DNA of 32,944 nt from Clostridia bacterium (lineage in GTDB: Bacteria > Bacillota > Clostridia > TANB77 > UBA1234): contig JAFUGC010000047.1 of assembly GCA_017469565.1 (NCBI GenBank), positions 1-32,944 of the forward strand, in the 5' to 3' direction. The notes under the pieces were generated by a model. That model was not told the origin of the DNA and searched no databases. It saw only the letters and a program-made list of their open reading frames with translations. Made by a program: the position numbers and the translations under genes. Positions within the stretch are counted from its first letter, which is position 1. The number at the start of each line of letters is the position of its first letter. Below, in pieces: positions 17,756-25,512 of this stretch.

Positions 17756-18898
17756 ATGGCAGAAACAAAACGTGATTATTATGAGGTGCTTGGTGTTTCA
17801 AAAACAGCAACCGATGAAGAGCTAAAAAAAGCCTATAGAAAGCTTGCAAAACAATATCATCCGGATGCCAATCCAGATAATAAAGAAGAAGCAGAGGCTA
17901 AGTTTAAAGAATTAAATGAGGCTTATGAGGTTTTATCTGATAAACAAAAAAGAAGCATGTATGATCAGTTTGGACATAGTGGACCAAATGGCTATAATAG
18001 TGATTTTAGTGGATTTAGTGGTTTTGATGGCTTCAGCGGTTTTAGTGGATTCAGTGGCTCAGATTTTGATATTAATGATATCTTCTCTTCCTTCTTTGGT
18101 GGTGGTTCTAGTAGAGCAAATAGAAATGGCCCAGTAAGAGGTAGAGATTTACGAGTTAGAGTAGAAATTACCTTTGAAGAGGCTGCTTTTGGTGTTGTCA
18201 AAGAGATTACTGTTAATAGAGAAGAGCAGTGTGATACTTGTAAGGGAAGTGGCTCAAAGCCTGGTACATCGCCTGAAACGTGTAAAGTTTGTGGAGGTTC
18301 AGGTAGTGTTAGAGTCACTCAAAACACAATACTTGGTAAGATGCAGTCTGTCAGAACATGTGACAATTGTGGTGGAACTGGTAAGGTGATAAAAGAGCCT
18401 TGTCCTGATTGTAAGGGCAGAGGTAGTGTAAAGAAGCAAAGAAAAATAAAAGTATCTATCCCAGCGGGAATTGACAATGGTCAAATTATCTCCTTGAATG
18501 GTGAAGGTGAAAATGGGCTTAGAGGTGGTCCATCAGGAAATTTATATATTACAGTTTCAGTGAAGAAACATCCTGTATTCACAAGAAAAGGAGACAGTAT
18601 TTTCTGTGATGTACATATATCATTTGCAGAAGCAGCTCTTGGTGCTATTATTAATGTTCCAACACTGAATGGTACAGAAAAATATGATTTGGCAGAGGGA
18701 ACTCAGACAGGTTCTATCTTTACTCTAAAAGGCAAAGGAATCAAGAATGTGAATGGTAGAGGTGTTGGTGATTTATATTTTACAACCATTGTGGATGTGC
18801 CAAAAAAACTAAATACAGAACAAAGAGAACTATTGAAAAAATTTGCAGAAATTAGTGGAGAGAGTTTTGAAACTGGTAAGAAACGAAAATTTTTTTAA
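17756..18898 (+). CDS. dnaJ: Chaperone DnaJ (Hsp40)
   Basis: 380 residues of class A type. The J domain begins [20 protein letters not shown] with the HPD motif in [10 protein letters not shown] Gly/Phe-rich linker consists of repeated SGFSGF units (about residues 80-105). The zinc-finger domain has all four CxxCxGxG repeats: [32 protein letters not shown]. The C-terminal peptide-binding domains end at GKKRKFF. It delivers substrates to DnaK and stimulates its ATPase. SD AGGAGAG upstream. Confidence 0.97.
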   Translation: MAETKRDYYEVLGVSKTATDEELKKAYRKLAKQYHPDANPDNKEEAEAKFKELNEAYEVLSDKQKRSMYDQFGHSGPNGYNSDFSGFSGFDGFSGFSGFSGSDFDINDIFSSFFGGGSSRANRNGPVRGRDLRVRVEITFEEAAFGVVKEITVNREEQCDTCKGSGSKPGTSPETCKVCGGSGSVRVTQNTILGKMQSVRTCDNCGGTGKVIKEPCPDCKGRGSVKKQRKIKVSIPAGIDNGQIISLNGEGENGLRGGPSGNLYITVSVKKHPVFTRKGDSIFCDVHISFAEAALGAIINVPTLNGTEKYDLAEGTQTGSIFTLKGKGIKNVNGRGVGDLYFTTIVDVPKKLNTEQRELLKKFAEISGESFETGKKRKFF

Positions 18899-18910
18899 AA
18901 GTGCACAATT

Positions 18911-19008
18911 AGGGACAACCATTTTCGTGCGTTTCTGTAAAATATAAAGAGTTTTGTTGGATAACTATTTTCTGCTTTTTTGAGAATCGCACGAAAATGC
19001 TTGTCCCC
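18911..19008. repeat. Palindromic repeat element (GGGACAACC family), copy 2
   Basis: The left arm 18911-18931 (AGGGACAACCATTTTCGTGCG) pairs with the right arm 18988-19008 (CGCACGAAAATGCTTGTCCCC) with two mismatches; about 56 nt lie between. GTGCACA and TGTACTC outside the arms continue it loosely. The GGGACAACC core is shared with the palindrome at 2031-2120, while the flanking arms differ (TTTTCGTGC here, TTTTTG there). It lies between dnaJ and rsmE and covers the apparent upstream extension of the rsmE frame. Confidence 0.75.
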
Positions 19009-19039
19009 GAATGTACTCTTCAAAAGAGAGGTGAGAACT

Positions 19040-19780
19040 ATTTCAACATTTTATGTGAAGAATGAACAAGTACAAAGAGATAAGATTTGCTTATTAGGTG
19101 AAGATGTAAATCACATTAAAAATGTTTTAAGATACAAAGTTGGAGATGACATACAAGTTTGTGATGAATCAGAGATGAGATATTTTACTAAAATAGAAAG
19201 CATGACGAATCACGAAATATGGTTAAAGATCTTGGATCTCTCTTTTGATTCAACAGAACCTAATATTAAGATTACACTTTATCAAGCACTTCCAAAGTCA
19301 GATAAAATGGATTTTATCATCCAAAAATGTACTGAGCTAGGGGTAATTGATTTTGTTCCTGTGATTACTGATAGAGTAATCGTCAAAATAGATGAAAAAA
19401 ATGGAACGAAAAAGGTGGAAAGATGGTCTAAAATTGCGGAGGAAGCCGCAAAACAATCTGGAAGGCAGGTCATCCCTCATGTTGAAAACATTACGAAATT
19501 AGAAAATATTGTTGAAAATCTTTCAAAATATGATATAGTTATAGTGCCGTACGAATGTGAAAAAGATTGCACATTGAAAAACATTTTAAAAAGTACGGAT
19601 GTAAATATTCAGAATATTGCAGTTATCATAGGCCCAGAGGGGGGCTTTTCAGAAAAAGATATTGAAAGATTAGAAAATTCTGGAAAAGTAAGCAAAGTTT
19701 CGCTTGGTAGGAGAATTCTAAGGACTGAAACTGCCGGAATTGCAACTGTTTCTATGATGCTTTATGAATATGAGCTTTAA
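19040..19780 (+). CDS. rsmE: 16S rRNA (uracil-1498-N3)-methyltransferase RsmE
   Basis: About 246 residues. N-terminal PUA-like domain (STFYVKNEQ, GEDVNHIKNVLRYKVGD) and a C-terminal SPOUT/trefoil-knot methyltransferase domain with QALPKSDKMDFIIQKCTELG, WSKIAEEAAKQSGRQ, VIIGPEGGFSEKDIERLE and SLGRRILRTETAGIA. It methylates U1498 of 16S rRNA with SAM. The start is unusual: the SD GAGAGGTGAG is ideally spaced (6 nt) for an ATT at 19040 (ATT TCA ACA TTT TAT GTG, the normal STFYV beginning). The alternative GTG at 19031 lies inside the SD. The open frame back to 18980 is repeat DNA. The usual dnaJ-prmA-rsmE order lacks prmA here. Confidence 0.9.
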   Translation: MSTFYVKNEQVQRDKICLLGEDVNHIKNVLRYKVGDDIQVCDESEMRYFTKIESMTNHEIWLKILDLSFDSTEPNIKITLYQALPKSDKMDFIIQKCTELGVIDFVPVITDRVIVKIDEKNGTKKVERWSKIAEEAAKQSGRQVIPHVENITKLENIVENLSKYDIVIVPYECEKDCTLKNILKSTDVNIQNIAVIIGPEGGFSEKDIERLENSGKVSKVSLGRRILRTETAGIATVSMMLYEYEL

Positions 19781-19812
19781 ATTGGTTTTATGTAAGAAAG
19801 GTAAGGATTTTT

Positions 19813-20529
19813 ATGAATTACACTGAAAGAACAAAATTAGTAGACAGGCTTTGTGGAGCAATCGTTATGGGTCTACTCGTGGAAGGCTTTTATGGGCTTT
19901 CAGATTCAGCATTTACAGTTTTTAATTACAACTATAAGACAGTATCAAATGTAATTTATGTAATTGGTGGTATTGTACTTGCAATTGCTCTTTTTATGCT
20001 AATCAAAGCATATAGAGAAGAGAAAAGTGAGCTTGGGATATACGGCGTTGAACTTTTAGTAATTGCAATTACGGCAGGGCTTTTGCCAGGAACATATTTA
20101 TCTTATTCATATCCATTTAATAAGTTAAATGTTATTTTGCCACTGGCTTTTGGAGTATATTACATAGCAAAAGCTCTATATGTTATTTCTAGAAGAAATT
20201 TATCAAATTCTATTTTGCTTGGAATTATTGAAGCTATTTTTATTGCCATATATACATTTGGTCTTTTTAGTCTCAATAAGATATTCTTTATGGTGATGGC
20301 AGTTTTTACTGTGGCTGGATTTGCTTATGCTGCTGCTAAAAAGAGTAAGTTTGTACTTGTTCATGCGCTAGAGTTTATGATTGTTAATTTTATGGTTTTG
20401 CTTATGAAGAGTGCAGGAAATGTAATTACTTTTGGTGTAATAGTAGCAATTTATTACATTTTAAAATCTGTTTTTGTGACTATCAACTATGGTGCTCTTA
20501 ATGGTACAAAAGCGAAAAGGAGAAAATAA
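19813..20529 (+). CDS. Polytopic membrane protein of unknown function
   Basis: 238 residues with about seven predicted membrane helices: about residues 11-25, 44-62, 73-95, 100-122, 132-150, 152-170 and 188-220. The loops are short. A basic C-terminus ends TKAKRRK. No transporter or enzyme motif is visible; the pattern of paired helices recalls HdeD/DUF308-like proteins, but this is only a resemblance. It is spaced 32 nt from rsmE and 0 nt from yicC (stop TAA at 20527, yicC ATG at 20530), so it belongs to the rsmE-yicC-rpoZ operon. SD AAAGG. Confidence 0.75.
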   Translation: MNYTERTKLVDRLCGAIVMGLLVEGFYGLSDSAFTVFNYNYKTVSNVIYVIGGIVLAIALFMLIKAYREEKSELGIYGVELLVIAITAGLLPGTYLSYSYPFNKLNVILPLAFGVYYIAKALYVISRRNLSNSILLGIIEAIFIAIYTFGLFSLNKIFFMVMAVFTVAGFAYAAAKKSKFVLVHALEFMIVNFMVLLMKSAGNVITFGVIVAIYYILKSVFVTINYGALNGTKAKRRK

Positions 20530-21406
20530 ATGATTAAAAGTATGACTGGTTTTCGGTCAAGGAAAATATGAAAATGATGGCAGAGAATATACGGTTGAGA
20601 TAAAGGCTGTGAATCATAGATATAATGATACCAGTGTTAGGCTCCCAAGATTCTTAAATTTTCTTGAGGATAGGGTAAGAAAAGCTATCTCTGCTGCTAT
20701 AAGTAGAGGAAAGATTGAGGTTTATATTACCCTAAAAAATATGAGTGATAAAGGTAGAAATGTAACACTTGATAAAACTCTTGCAGGCATTTATATCAAA
20801 GGGCTGAGAAAGATTGCTATGGAATATGGTATCCCGGATGATATCACTACCACTTCTATTGCTAGAATGCCAGATATTATTACAATTGAAAATGAAAATC
20901 TAGAAGATTTATATTGGCAGGAATTAAGCATCGCTCTTGATAGTGCTATTAAAAATATAGATGTTGCAAGAATAGAAGAAGGAAAAAGGCTTGCTGTAGA
21001 TATTGATAAAAGGCTGAATAAAATTTCGGAATATGTTAGCATTGTTGAGGAAAAGTCTGCTAATCTTTTAGAGGATTATAAGGTAAAGTTATCTAATCGT
21101 ATAAAAGAACTTGGTGCAAGTGATTTTGTAGATGAGAATAGACTTGGAATAGAAATTGTGCTTTTTGCAGATAAATCAAGTATATGTGAAGAAGTAACAA
21201 GACTGAAGAGCCATATAGAAGCATTTAAGGGAATGCTTCAAAATAATGGTCCTATTGGTAAAAAGATTGACTTCTTGATACAAGAGATGAATAGAGAAAC
21301 AAATACAATTGGTTCTAAAGCAAATTCTGCTGAGATTACAAGTTTTGTGATTGAAATGAAGAATGAGATTGAGAACATTAGAGAGCAAATTCAAAATGTG
21401 GAATAG
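20530..21406 (+). CDS. yicC: YicC family endoribonuclease, requiring a +1 frameshift
   Basis: The start at 20530 gives MIKSMTGF (the conserved family start is SMTGFG), then CGG at 20554 and TGA at 20569. Skipping C20554 gives MTGFGQGKYENDGREYTVEI and continues with KAVNHRYNDTSVRLP, the hallmark block of YicC. The C-terminal DUF1732 region (LLQNNGPIGKKIDFLIQEM, ETNTIGSKANSAEI) is complete. The restored length of 291 matches the family (E. coli 287). YicC is an RNase that forms a hexameric clamp on RNA. The residue after the restored Gly is Gln, where Firmicute relatives usually have Arg. A start within the second frame (GTG 20609) would lose the conserved N-terminus. Operon: 16 nt before rpoZ. 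Confidence 0.92.
20551..20557 (+). other. +1 frameshift site TTT-CGG-T in yicC
   Basis: Zero frame reads TTT CGG TCA AGG AAA ATA TGA. Omitting C20554 gives TTT GGT CAA GGA AAA TAT GAA, restoring MTGFGQGKYE. Third example of NTT-CGG-N in the window, here at codon 9. Confidence 0.85.
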
Positions 21407-21422
21407 GGAAGGAGATTTGAAA

Positions 21423-21617
21423 ATGATTATTAAACCAACTCTTACAGATTTATTAAACAAAGGAGACAATAGCAAGTATTCGCTTGTGATTGGAACAGCA
21501 AAAAGAGCAAGACAAATTGCAGATGGTAGCCCAAAGCTTACTAATGCAAAAATGGAATCAGATGTAACAACAGCGGCAATTGAGATTGATGAAGGTAAAG
21601 TTGTGATTGAGAAGTAA
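21423..21617 (+). CDS. rpoZ: RNA polymerase omega subunit
   Basis: 64 residues from the ATG at 21423 (GGAAGGAG 11 nt upstream). It matches omega: TLTDLLNKGDNSKYSLVIGT, AKRARQIADGSP, then SDVTTAAIEIDEGKVVIE. It helps to assemble and fold the beta-prime subunit. The usual Firmicute order is yicC-(remA)-gmk-rpoZ; here gmk is missing and rpoZ directly follows yicC. Confidence 0.95.
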   Translation: MIIKPTLTDLLNKGDNSKYSLVIGTAKRARQIADGSPKLTNAKMESDVTTAAIEIDEGKVVIEK

Positions 21618-21631
21618 GAAGAGCGATAGGT

Positions 21632-21669
21632 GATGAGACTCGGAGGAGACATTCCTTGGGGTCTCATTT
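21632..21669 (+). terminator. Hairpin between rpoZ and secA, possible weak terminator
   Basis: ATGAGACTC and GGGTCTCAT pair across an inner GGAGGA/TTCC stem. The following TTTAGT is not a strong U-run, so partial read-through into secA is likely. Confidence 0.45.
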
Positions 21670-21707
21670 AGTATTGATGAAATGCAAAAGAAAGGAAGAA
21701 GTTTATC

Positions 21708-24443
21708 ATGGGATTATTCAATAAATTATTTGCTTCTTATAGCGAAAGAGAAATCAACAAAATTAGGCATTATGTAAATGATATTAATGCGTTGGAACCA
21801 GAAATGGAACAGTTAAAGGATGAGGACTTTGCTAGGAAGACTGCAGAATTTAAGGAGAGGCTAGCAAATGGTGAAACTTTAAATGATATTTTAGTAGAGG
21901 CATATGCCCTTGCTCGTGAAGGCTCTAAAAGGGTTTTTGGTAAGAGACCATTTGATGTACAGCTGATGGGTGCTATTGTACTTCATCAGGGAAGAATTGC
22001 TGAAATGAAAACTGGTGAAGGTAAAACATTGACGGCTGCACTTGCCTTATATCTAAATGCTTTGGAGGGCAAAGGAGCTCATCTTGTTACCGTAAATGAT
22101 TATCTTGCAAAATCTCAGGGAGAAGAGATGGGAAAATTATATAATTTCCTTGGGCTTTCTGTTGGAATTATTATTAATGGCCTAGATTCTACACAAAGAA
22201 GAGAGGCATATTACTCAGATATTACTTATGGTACGAATAATGAATTTGGTTTTGACTATTTAAGAGATAATATGGCTATTTATAAGCAACACATGGTTCA
22301 AAGAGATTTGAATTATGCGATTGTGGATGAGATAGATAGTATCTTAATTGATGAAGCGCGTACTCCGCTAATTATTTCTGGTCCTTCCGACAAGGCAAAT
22401 GATTTATATAAAACAGCTGATAGATTTGTAAAAAGCCTAAAAGCAAAGGTAATTACAAAGGATGATACCAAACAAGAGGAATCAGATGAGGATAAAGAGT
22501 ATGATTATATTGTTGATTTAAAATCTCGTAGAGCCACTCTTACTTCTACTGGTATCAAAAAGGCGGAAAAATATTTTAATGTAGAGAATTTATCTGATCC
22601 AGATAATATGACATTGTCTCATCATATTAATAAGGCTCTTGATGCCAATGGCGTGATGAAGAGAGATATTGATTATATTGTCAAAGATGATGAAGTTTTA
22701 ATTGTAGATGAGCATACGGGAAGAATCATGTATGGAAGAAGATATAGTGATGGATTGCATCAAGCGCTAGAGGCAAAAGAAAATGTGAAGATTGAAAATG
22801 AAAATAAGACTTTAGCAACGATTACTTTCCAGAATTATTTCAGATTATTTACAAAACTTTCGGGTATGACGGGTACCGCAAAAACGGAAGAAGATGAGTT
22901 CAGAGATATCTATGGCTTGGATGTTGTTGAAATTCCTACTAATAGACCAATGATTAGGGTAGATCATAATGATATTGTTTATAAAACGGAAAGAGCAAAA
23001 TATAGACAAGTTATTGAAGAAATCAAAGAAAGTCATACAAAAGGTCAGCCAGTATTGGTTGGTACCACTACGGTTGAAAAATCGGAGATGCTTAGTAGCT
23101 TACTAAAAAAAGAAGGTATTAAGCATGAGGTCTTAAATGCAAAGTATCATGAGAAAGAGGCTGAGATTGTTGCTCAGGCTGGTAAGTATGGTGCGATTAC
23201 GATTGCTACTAACATGGCAGGTAGAGGAACAGATATCATGCTTGGTGGTAACACGGAGGCTCTTGCTAAGCATGAGCTTAAAAAACAGGGGTATGAGGAA
23301 GATAAAATATTAGAAGCAGCAAGTTTGAATGATACAGAAGATCCAGAAATTCTAGAGCTTAGAAAAGAATATAGAAAAATCTATGAAAAATTAGATGTGG
23401 ATGTCCAAAAGGATAGAGAAAAAGTTGTAGAAGCTGGTGGTTTAAAGATTATTGGTACAGAAAGGCATGACTCTAGAAGAATTGATAATCAGCTTCGTGG
23501 ACGTAGTGGACGTCAGGGAGACATTGGTGAATCAAGATTTTATGTGTCACTGGAAGATAATCTAATGAAGATTTTTGGTGGAGAAAGAATTCAGTACATC
23601 GCTGATATGATTAACATGGATGAAAATATGCCACTCGAAGCAAAAGCACTTTCTAGTGCTATTGAAAGGGCACAAAAAAATGTTACCTCTTTGCATGCAT
23701 CGGCAAGAAAGAATACCCTTCAATATGATGATGTTATGAATGAACAAAGAAAGATTATCTATAGTGAAAGAAGAGAAGTTTTGGATGGTAAGAACTTAAA
23801 AGAAAATATCCTTACCATGTTGAAAAATACCATAGATGCAACGGTGGATTCTTATTTTGGAATTGAGACAATTGATGATGATAGTGTGGAAGAGTTCCTA
23901 AATTACGTTAGAAATACATTTGCCATTGATTATGATTTAGACAAGAATAAAGATCCGGAAGACATTAAAGAAGAACTAAAAAATATGGCGATTGAGCTAT
24001 ATGAAGCGAAAGAACAAGAGATTGGTTCTGATCAGTTTAGAGAAATTGAAAGAATTGTGCTTTTGAGAACAGTGGATTCAAAATGGATGGATCATATTGA
24101 TGATATGGAGCAATTAAAAGAGGGCGTAAGACTACAAGGTTATGCACAAAAGGACCCTGTTGTTGAGTTTAAAATGCAGAGCTATGACGTGTTTAATGAA
24201 ATGACAGCATCCATTGAAGAGACGGTTGTGAAAACACTTCTTCATATTCAAAAGAAAAATGAGAATATGCAAAGAGTAAATCTTGTGAAAAATATGGTTA
24301 CAAACCTTAATGCGGCTCAAAATGCTGGAACAGAGAAGGCAAAGCCTGTGACAAATTCGAATAAAAAGGTAGGAAGAAATGATCCTTGCCCATGTGGAAG
24401 TGGGAAGAAATATAAGAAGTGCCATGGGGCAAACGCAGAATAG
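21708..24443 (+). CDS. secA: Preprotein translocase ATPase SecA
   Basis: 911 residues. Helicase-like ATPase: [20 protein letters not shown] (Walker A), [35 protein letters not shown] (DEAD-like Walker B with preprotein-binding insert after it), [34 protein letters not shown], and [16 protein letters not shown]. Helical scaffold and wing domains follow. The C-terminal zinc SEC-C domain is [19 protein letters not shown]. It drives export through SecYEG. All 911 codons lack CGG in frame. SD GGAAG upstream. Confidence 0.98.
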   Translation: MGLFNKLFASYSEREINKIRHYVNDINALEPEMEQLKDEDFARKTAEFKERLANGETLNDILVEAYALAREGSKRVFGKRPFDVQLMGAIVLHQGRIAEMKTGEGKTLTAALALYLNALEGKGAHLVTVNDYLAKSQGEEMGKLYNFLGLSVGIIINGLDSTQRREAYYSDITYGTNNEFGFDYLRDNMAIYKQHMVQRDLNYAIVDEIDSILIDEARTPLIISGPSDKANDLYKTADRFVKSLKAKVITKDDTKQEESDEDKEYDYIVDLKSRRATLTSTGIKKAEKYFNVENLSDPDNMTLSHHINKALDANGVMKRDIDYIVKDDEVLIVDEHTGRIMYGRRYSDGLHQALEAKENVKIENENKTLATITFQNYFRLFTKLSGMTGTAKTEEDEFRDIYGLDVVEIPTNRPMIRVDHNDIVYKTERAKYRQVIEEIKESHTKGQPVLVGTTTVEKSEMLSSLLKKEGIKHEVLNAKYHEKEAEIVAQAGKYGAITIATNMAGRGTDIMLGGNTEALAKHELKKQGYEEDKILEAASLNDTEDPEILELRKEYRKIYEKLDVDVQKDREKVVEAGGLKIIGTERHDSRRIDNQLRGRSGRQGDIGESRFYVSLEDNLMKIFGGERIQYIADMINMDENMPLEAKALSSAIERAQKNVTSLHASARKNTLQYDDVMNEQRKIIYSERREVLDGKNLKENILTMLKNTIDATVDSYFGIETIDDDSVEEFLNYVRNTFAIDYDLDKNKDPEDIKEELKNMAIELYEAKEQEIGSDQFREIERIVLLRTVDSKWMDHIDDMEQLKEGVRLQGYAQKDPVVEFKMQSYDVFNEMTASIEETVVKTLLHIQKKNENMQRVNLVKNMVTNLNAAQNAGTEKAKPVTNSNKKVGRNDPCPCGSGKKYKKCHGANAE

Positions 24444-24602
24444 AGCCATTTTTTAGAACAAGAGTAAACATAAATCGGTAAAAAATCTCGTTTTTGTTTC
24501 CATTTTGTTTTCAAACACCAAATTTGTAAACAAGGATTAGTATCTATGTCGTATAAGTGTTGAAATCAAGCCATTCTCTAATGTAAATAAATTTGTAAAC
24601 AA

Positions 24603-24632
24603 AAGTCAGCTTATAAAAGTTGGCTTTTTTCA
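24603..24632 (+). terminator. Intrinsic terminator after secA
   Basis: AGTCAGCTT pairs with AAGTTGGCT (two G-U pairs) and is followed by a six-T run. It lies about 160 nt after the secA stop codon, so any secA transcript would carry the direct-repeat region. Confidence 0.7.
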
Positions 24633-24752
24633 TTGCTTACGAGTAAATTTTCGAAGGTTAAATTTATGAGTAAGGTGAATGTTACAAAGAGAGGGAAAGT
24701 GTATCAGTACAAATTATTGGATTTATTAAATTGAATCCTGCAATAAAGGTGA

Positions 24753-24842
24753 GATTACCACGAGATCTATTTAAGTGATCCAAGAAAATGCGAAGTAAAT
24801 AAATTAAAGACAGTTATTAGACAACCGAAAAAGAAAGTATAG
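24753..24842 (+). pseudogene. C-terminal remnant of a GyrI-like (AraC effector-binding domain) protein
   Basis: The frame reads DYHEIYLSDPRKCEVNKL, then KTVIRQPKKKV and TAG. The HEIYLSDPRK...KLKTVIRxP motif is the conserved end of GyrI-like small-molecule-binding proteins. The preceding codon is TGA, and no body of the domain is present, so only the last 29 residues survive. The stop codon overlaps the SD of the next gene, so this pair was once an operon. Confidence 0.7.
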
Positions 24843-24851
24843 GAGTGATTT

Positions 24852-25154
24852 ATTTTTGCGACATCAAAAGAATATAAAGATTTCATTTTAGAACAATTAG
24901 ATTTATTAGATAATATAACTTGCAAAGCAATGATGGGCGAATTTTTATTATATTATAATAGTGTTTTATTTGGTGGAATATATGATAATAGACTACTTGT
25001 AAAAATAGTTGATAGTAATAAAAAATATAATATGCAGGAGCAATTACCTTATGAGAGTGCAAAACCAATGTATTTAGTTGATGATGTTGACAATAAAGAA
25101 TTATTAAAAGAAATTGTGCTTGAAACTTGTAAGGGCTTACCAAATAAGAAATAG
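24852..25154 (+). CDS. TfoX N-terminal-domain-like protein
   Basis: About 100 residues if it starts at ATT 24852. Homologous family start is (M)ATSKEYKDFILEQL, then ITCKAMMGEFLLYYN, FGGIYDNRLLVKIV, and AKPMYLVDDVDNKELL, matching small TfoX_N proteins. The frame contains no ATG, GTG or TTG before the conserved ATSKEY block; the SD AGGAG (24841-24845) is 6 nt before ATT 24852. The first in-frame ATG (24930) would remove a third of the domain. Either ATT is used, or the start codon has been lost by mutation. The remnant upstream shows decay in this area, so a dead gene is possible. Confidence 0.65.
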   Translation: MFATSKEYKDFILEQLDLLDNITCKAMMGEFLLYYNSVLFGGIYDNRLLVKIVDSNKKYNMQEQLPYESAKPMYLVDDVDNKELLKEIVLETCKGLPNKK

Positions 25155-25170
25155 TAACTTATTGCTTGCT

Positions 25171-25191
25171 CGTAATATAAGTAATATTACG
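25171..25191 (+). repeat. Perfect small inverted repeat
   Basis: CGTAATAT-AAGTA-ATATTACG, without a T-run, lies just after the TfoX-like gene. It may be a remnant or a transcript-end stem. Confidence 0.4.
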
Positions 25192-25213
25192 CACAAGATT
25201 GAAAAAATTTTTT

Positions 25214-25249
25214 AAGGTATGAATTGTAAAAAGTTCATATCTTTTTTTT
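25214..25249 (+). terminator. Intrinsic terminator after the TfoX-like gene
   Basis: AAGGTATGAA pairs with TTCATATCTT (one G-U) and is followed by a T-run. Confidence 0.75.
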
Positions 25250-25512
25250 ATGAAATCAAATACAAATTTTATGCAAAAAATGATAACTGTAAAATACTAG
25301 AAATCGTGGATTTGAAGTCAAAAATATTTTTTAAAATCCTTATAAAAATACTTGAAATAATATATATATATATATATAATGGATGTGTCAAAAACCCTAC
25401 GGATGTTTGACTTACAAAAATTTTAAGTATTTTTTTGCGGGGGACATAAGAGCTATACAATAGATATTTTTAAGACAAGTCTCCTTTATATTTTTAGAGA
25501 GGAGTTAAAAAA
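25250..25512 (+). promoter_or_regulatory. Leader region of the giant surface-protein gene
   Basis: AT-rich 263-nt leader. It holds a TA microsatellite (about 25361-25378), an inverted repeat GTCAAA...TTTGAC around AACCCTACGGATG (about 25387-25411), a G-rich TTTGCGGGGGAC (about 25434-25445), and a strong SD (GAGAGGAG) 9 nt before the ATG at 25513. I cannot identify a known riboswitch or a clear sigma-A promoter. Confidence 0.4.

Larger units (their letters stand above)
24444..24850. other. Decayed intergenic region after secA
   Basis: It contains an exact 14-bp direct repeat, AAATTTGTAAACAA (24520-24533 and 24589-24602), a terminator, and remnants of genes. One remnant is a short N-terminal stub, MSKVNVTKRGKVYQYK, at 24667, which looks like the arm-binding start of a tyrosine recombinase and is cut off after about 20 codons. 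The other is the GyrI-like tail described separately. No intact gene is visible. Confidence 0.6.

Noticed and set aside
18980-19039. Upstream extension of rsmE from the ATG at 18980
   Set aside because: It is encoded by the arm of a palindromic repeat, has no SD, and is not part of RsmE, whose conserved start is STFYV.
25250-25512. c-di-GMP or other known riboswitch before the surface gene
   Set aside because: The inverted repeat and G-rich block do not match any riboswitch core I can recall; left as unexplained leader.
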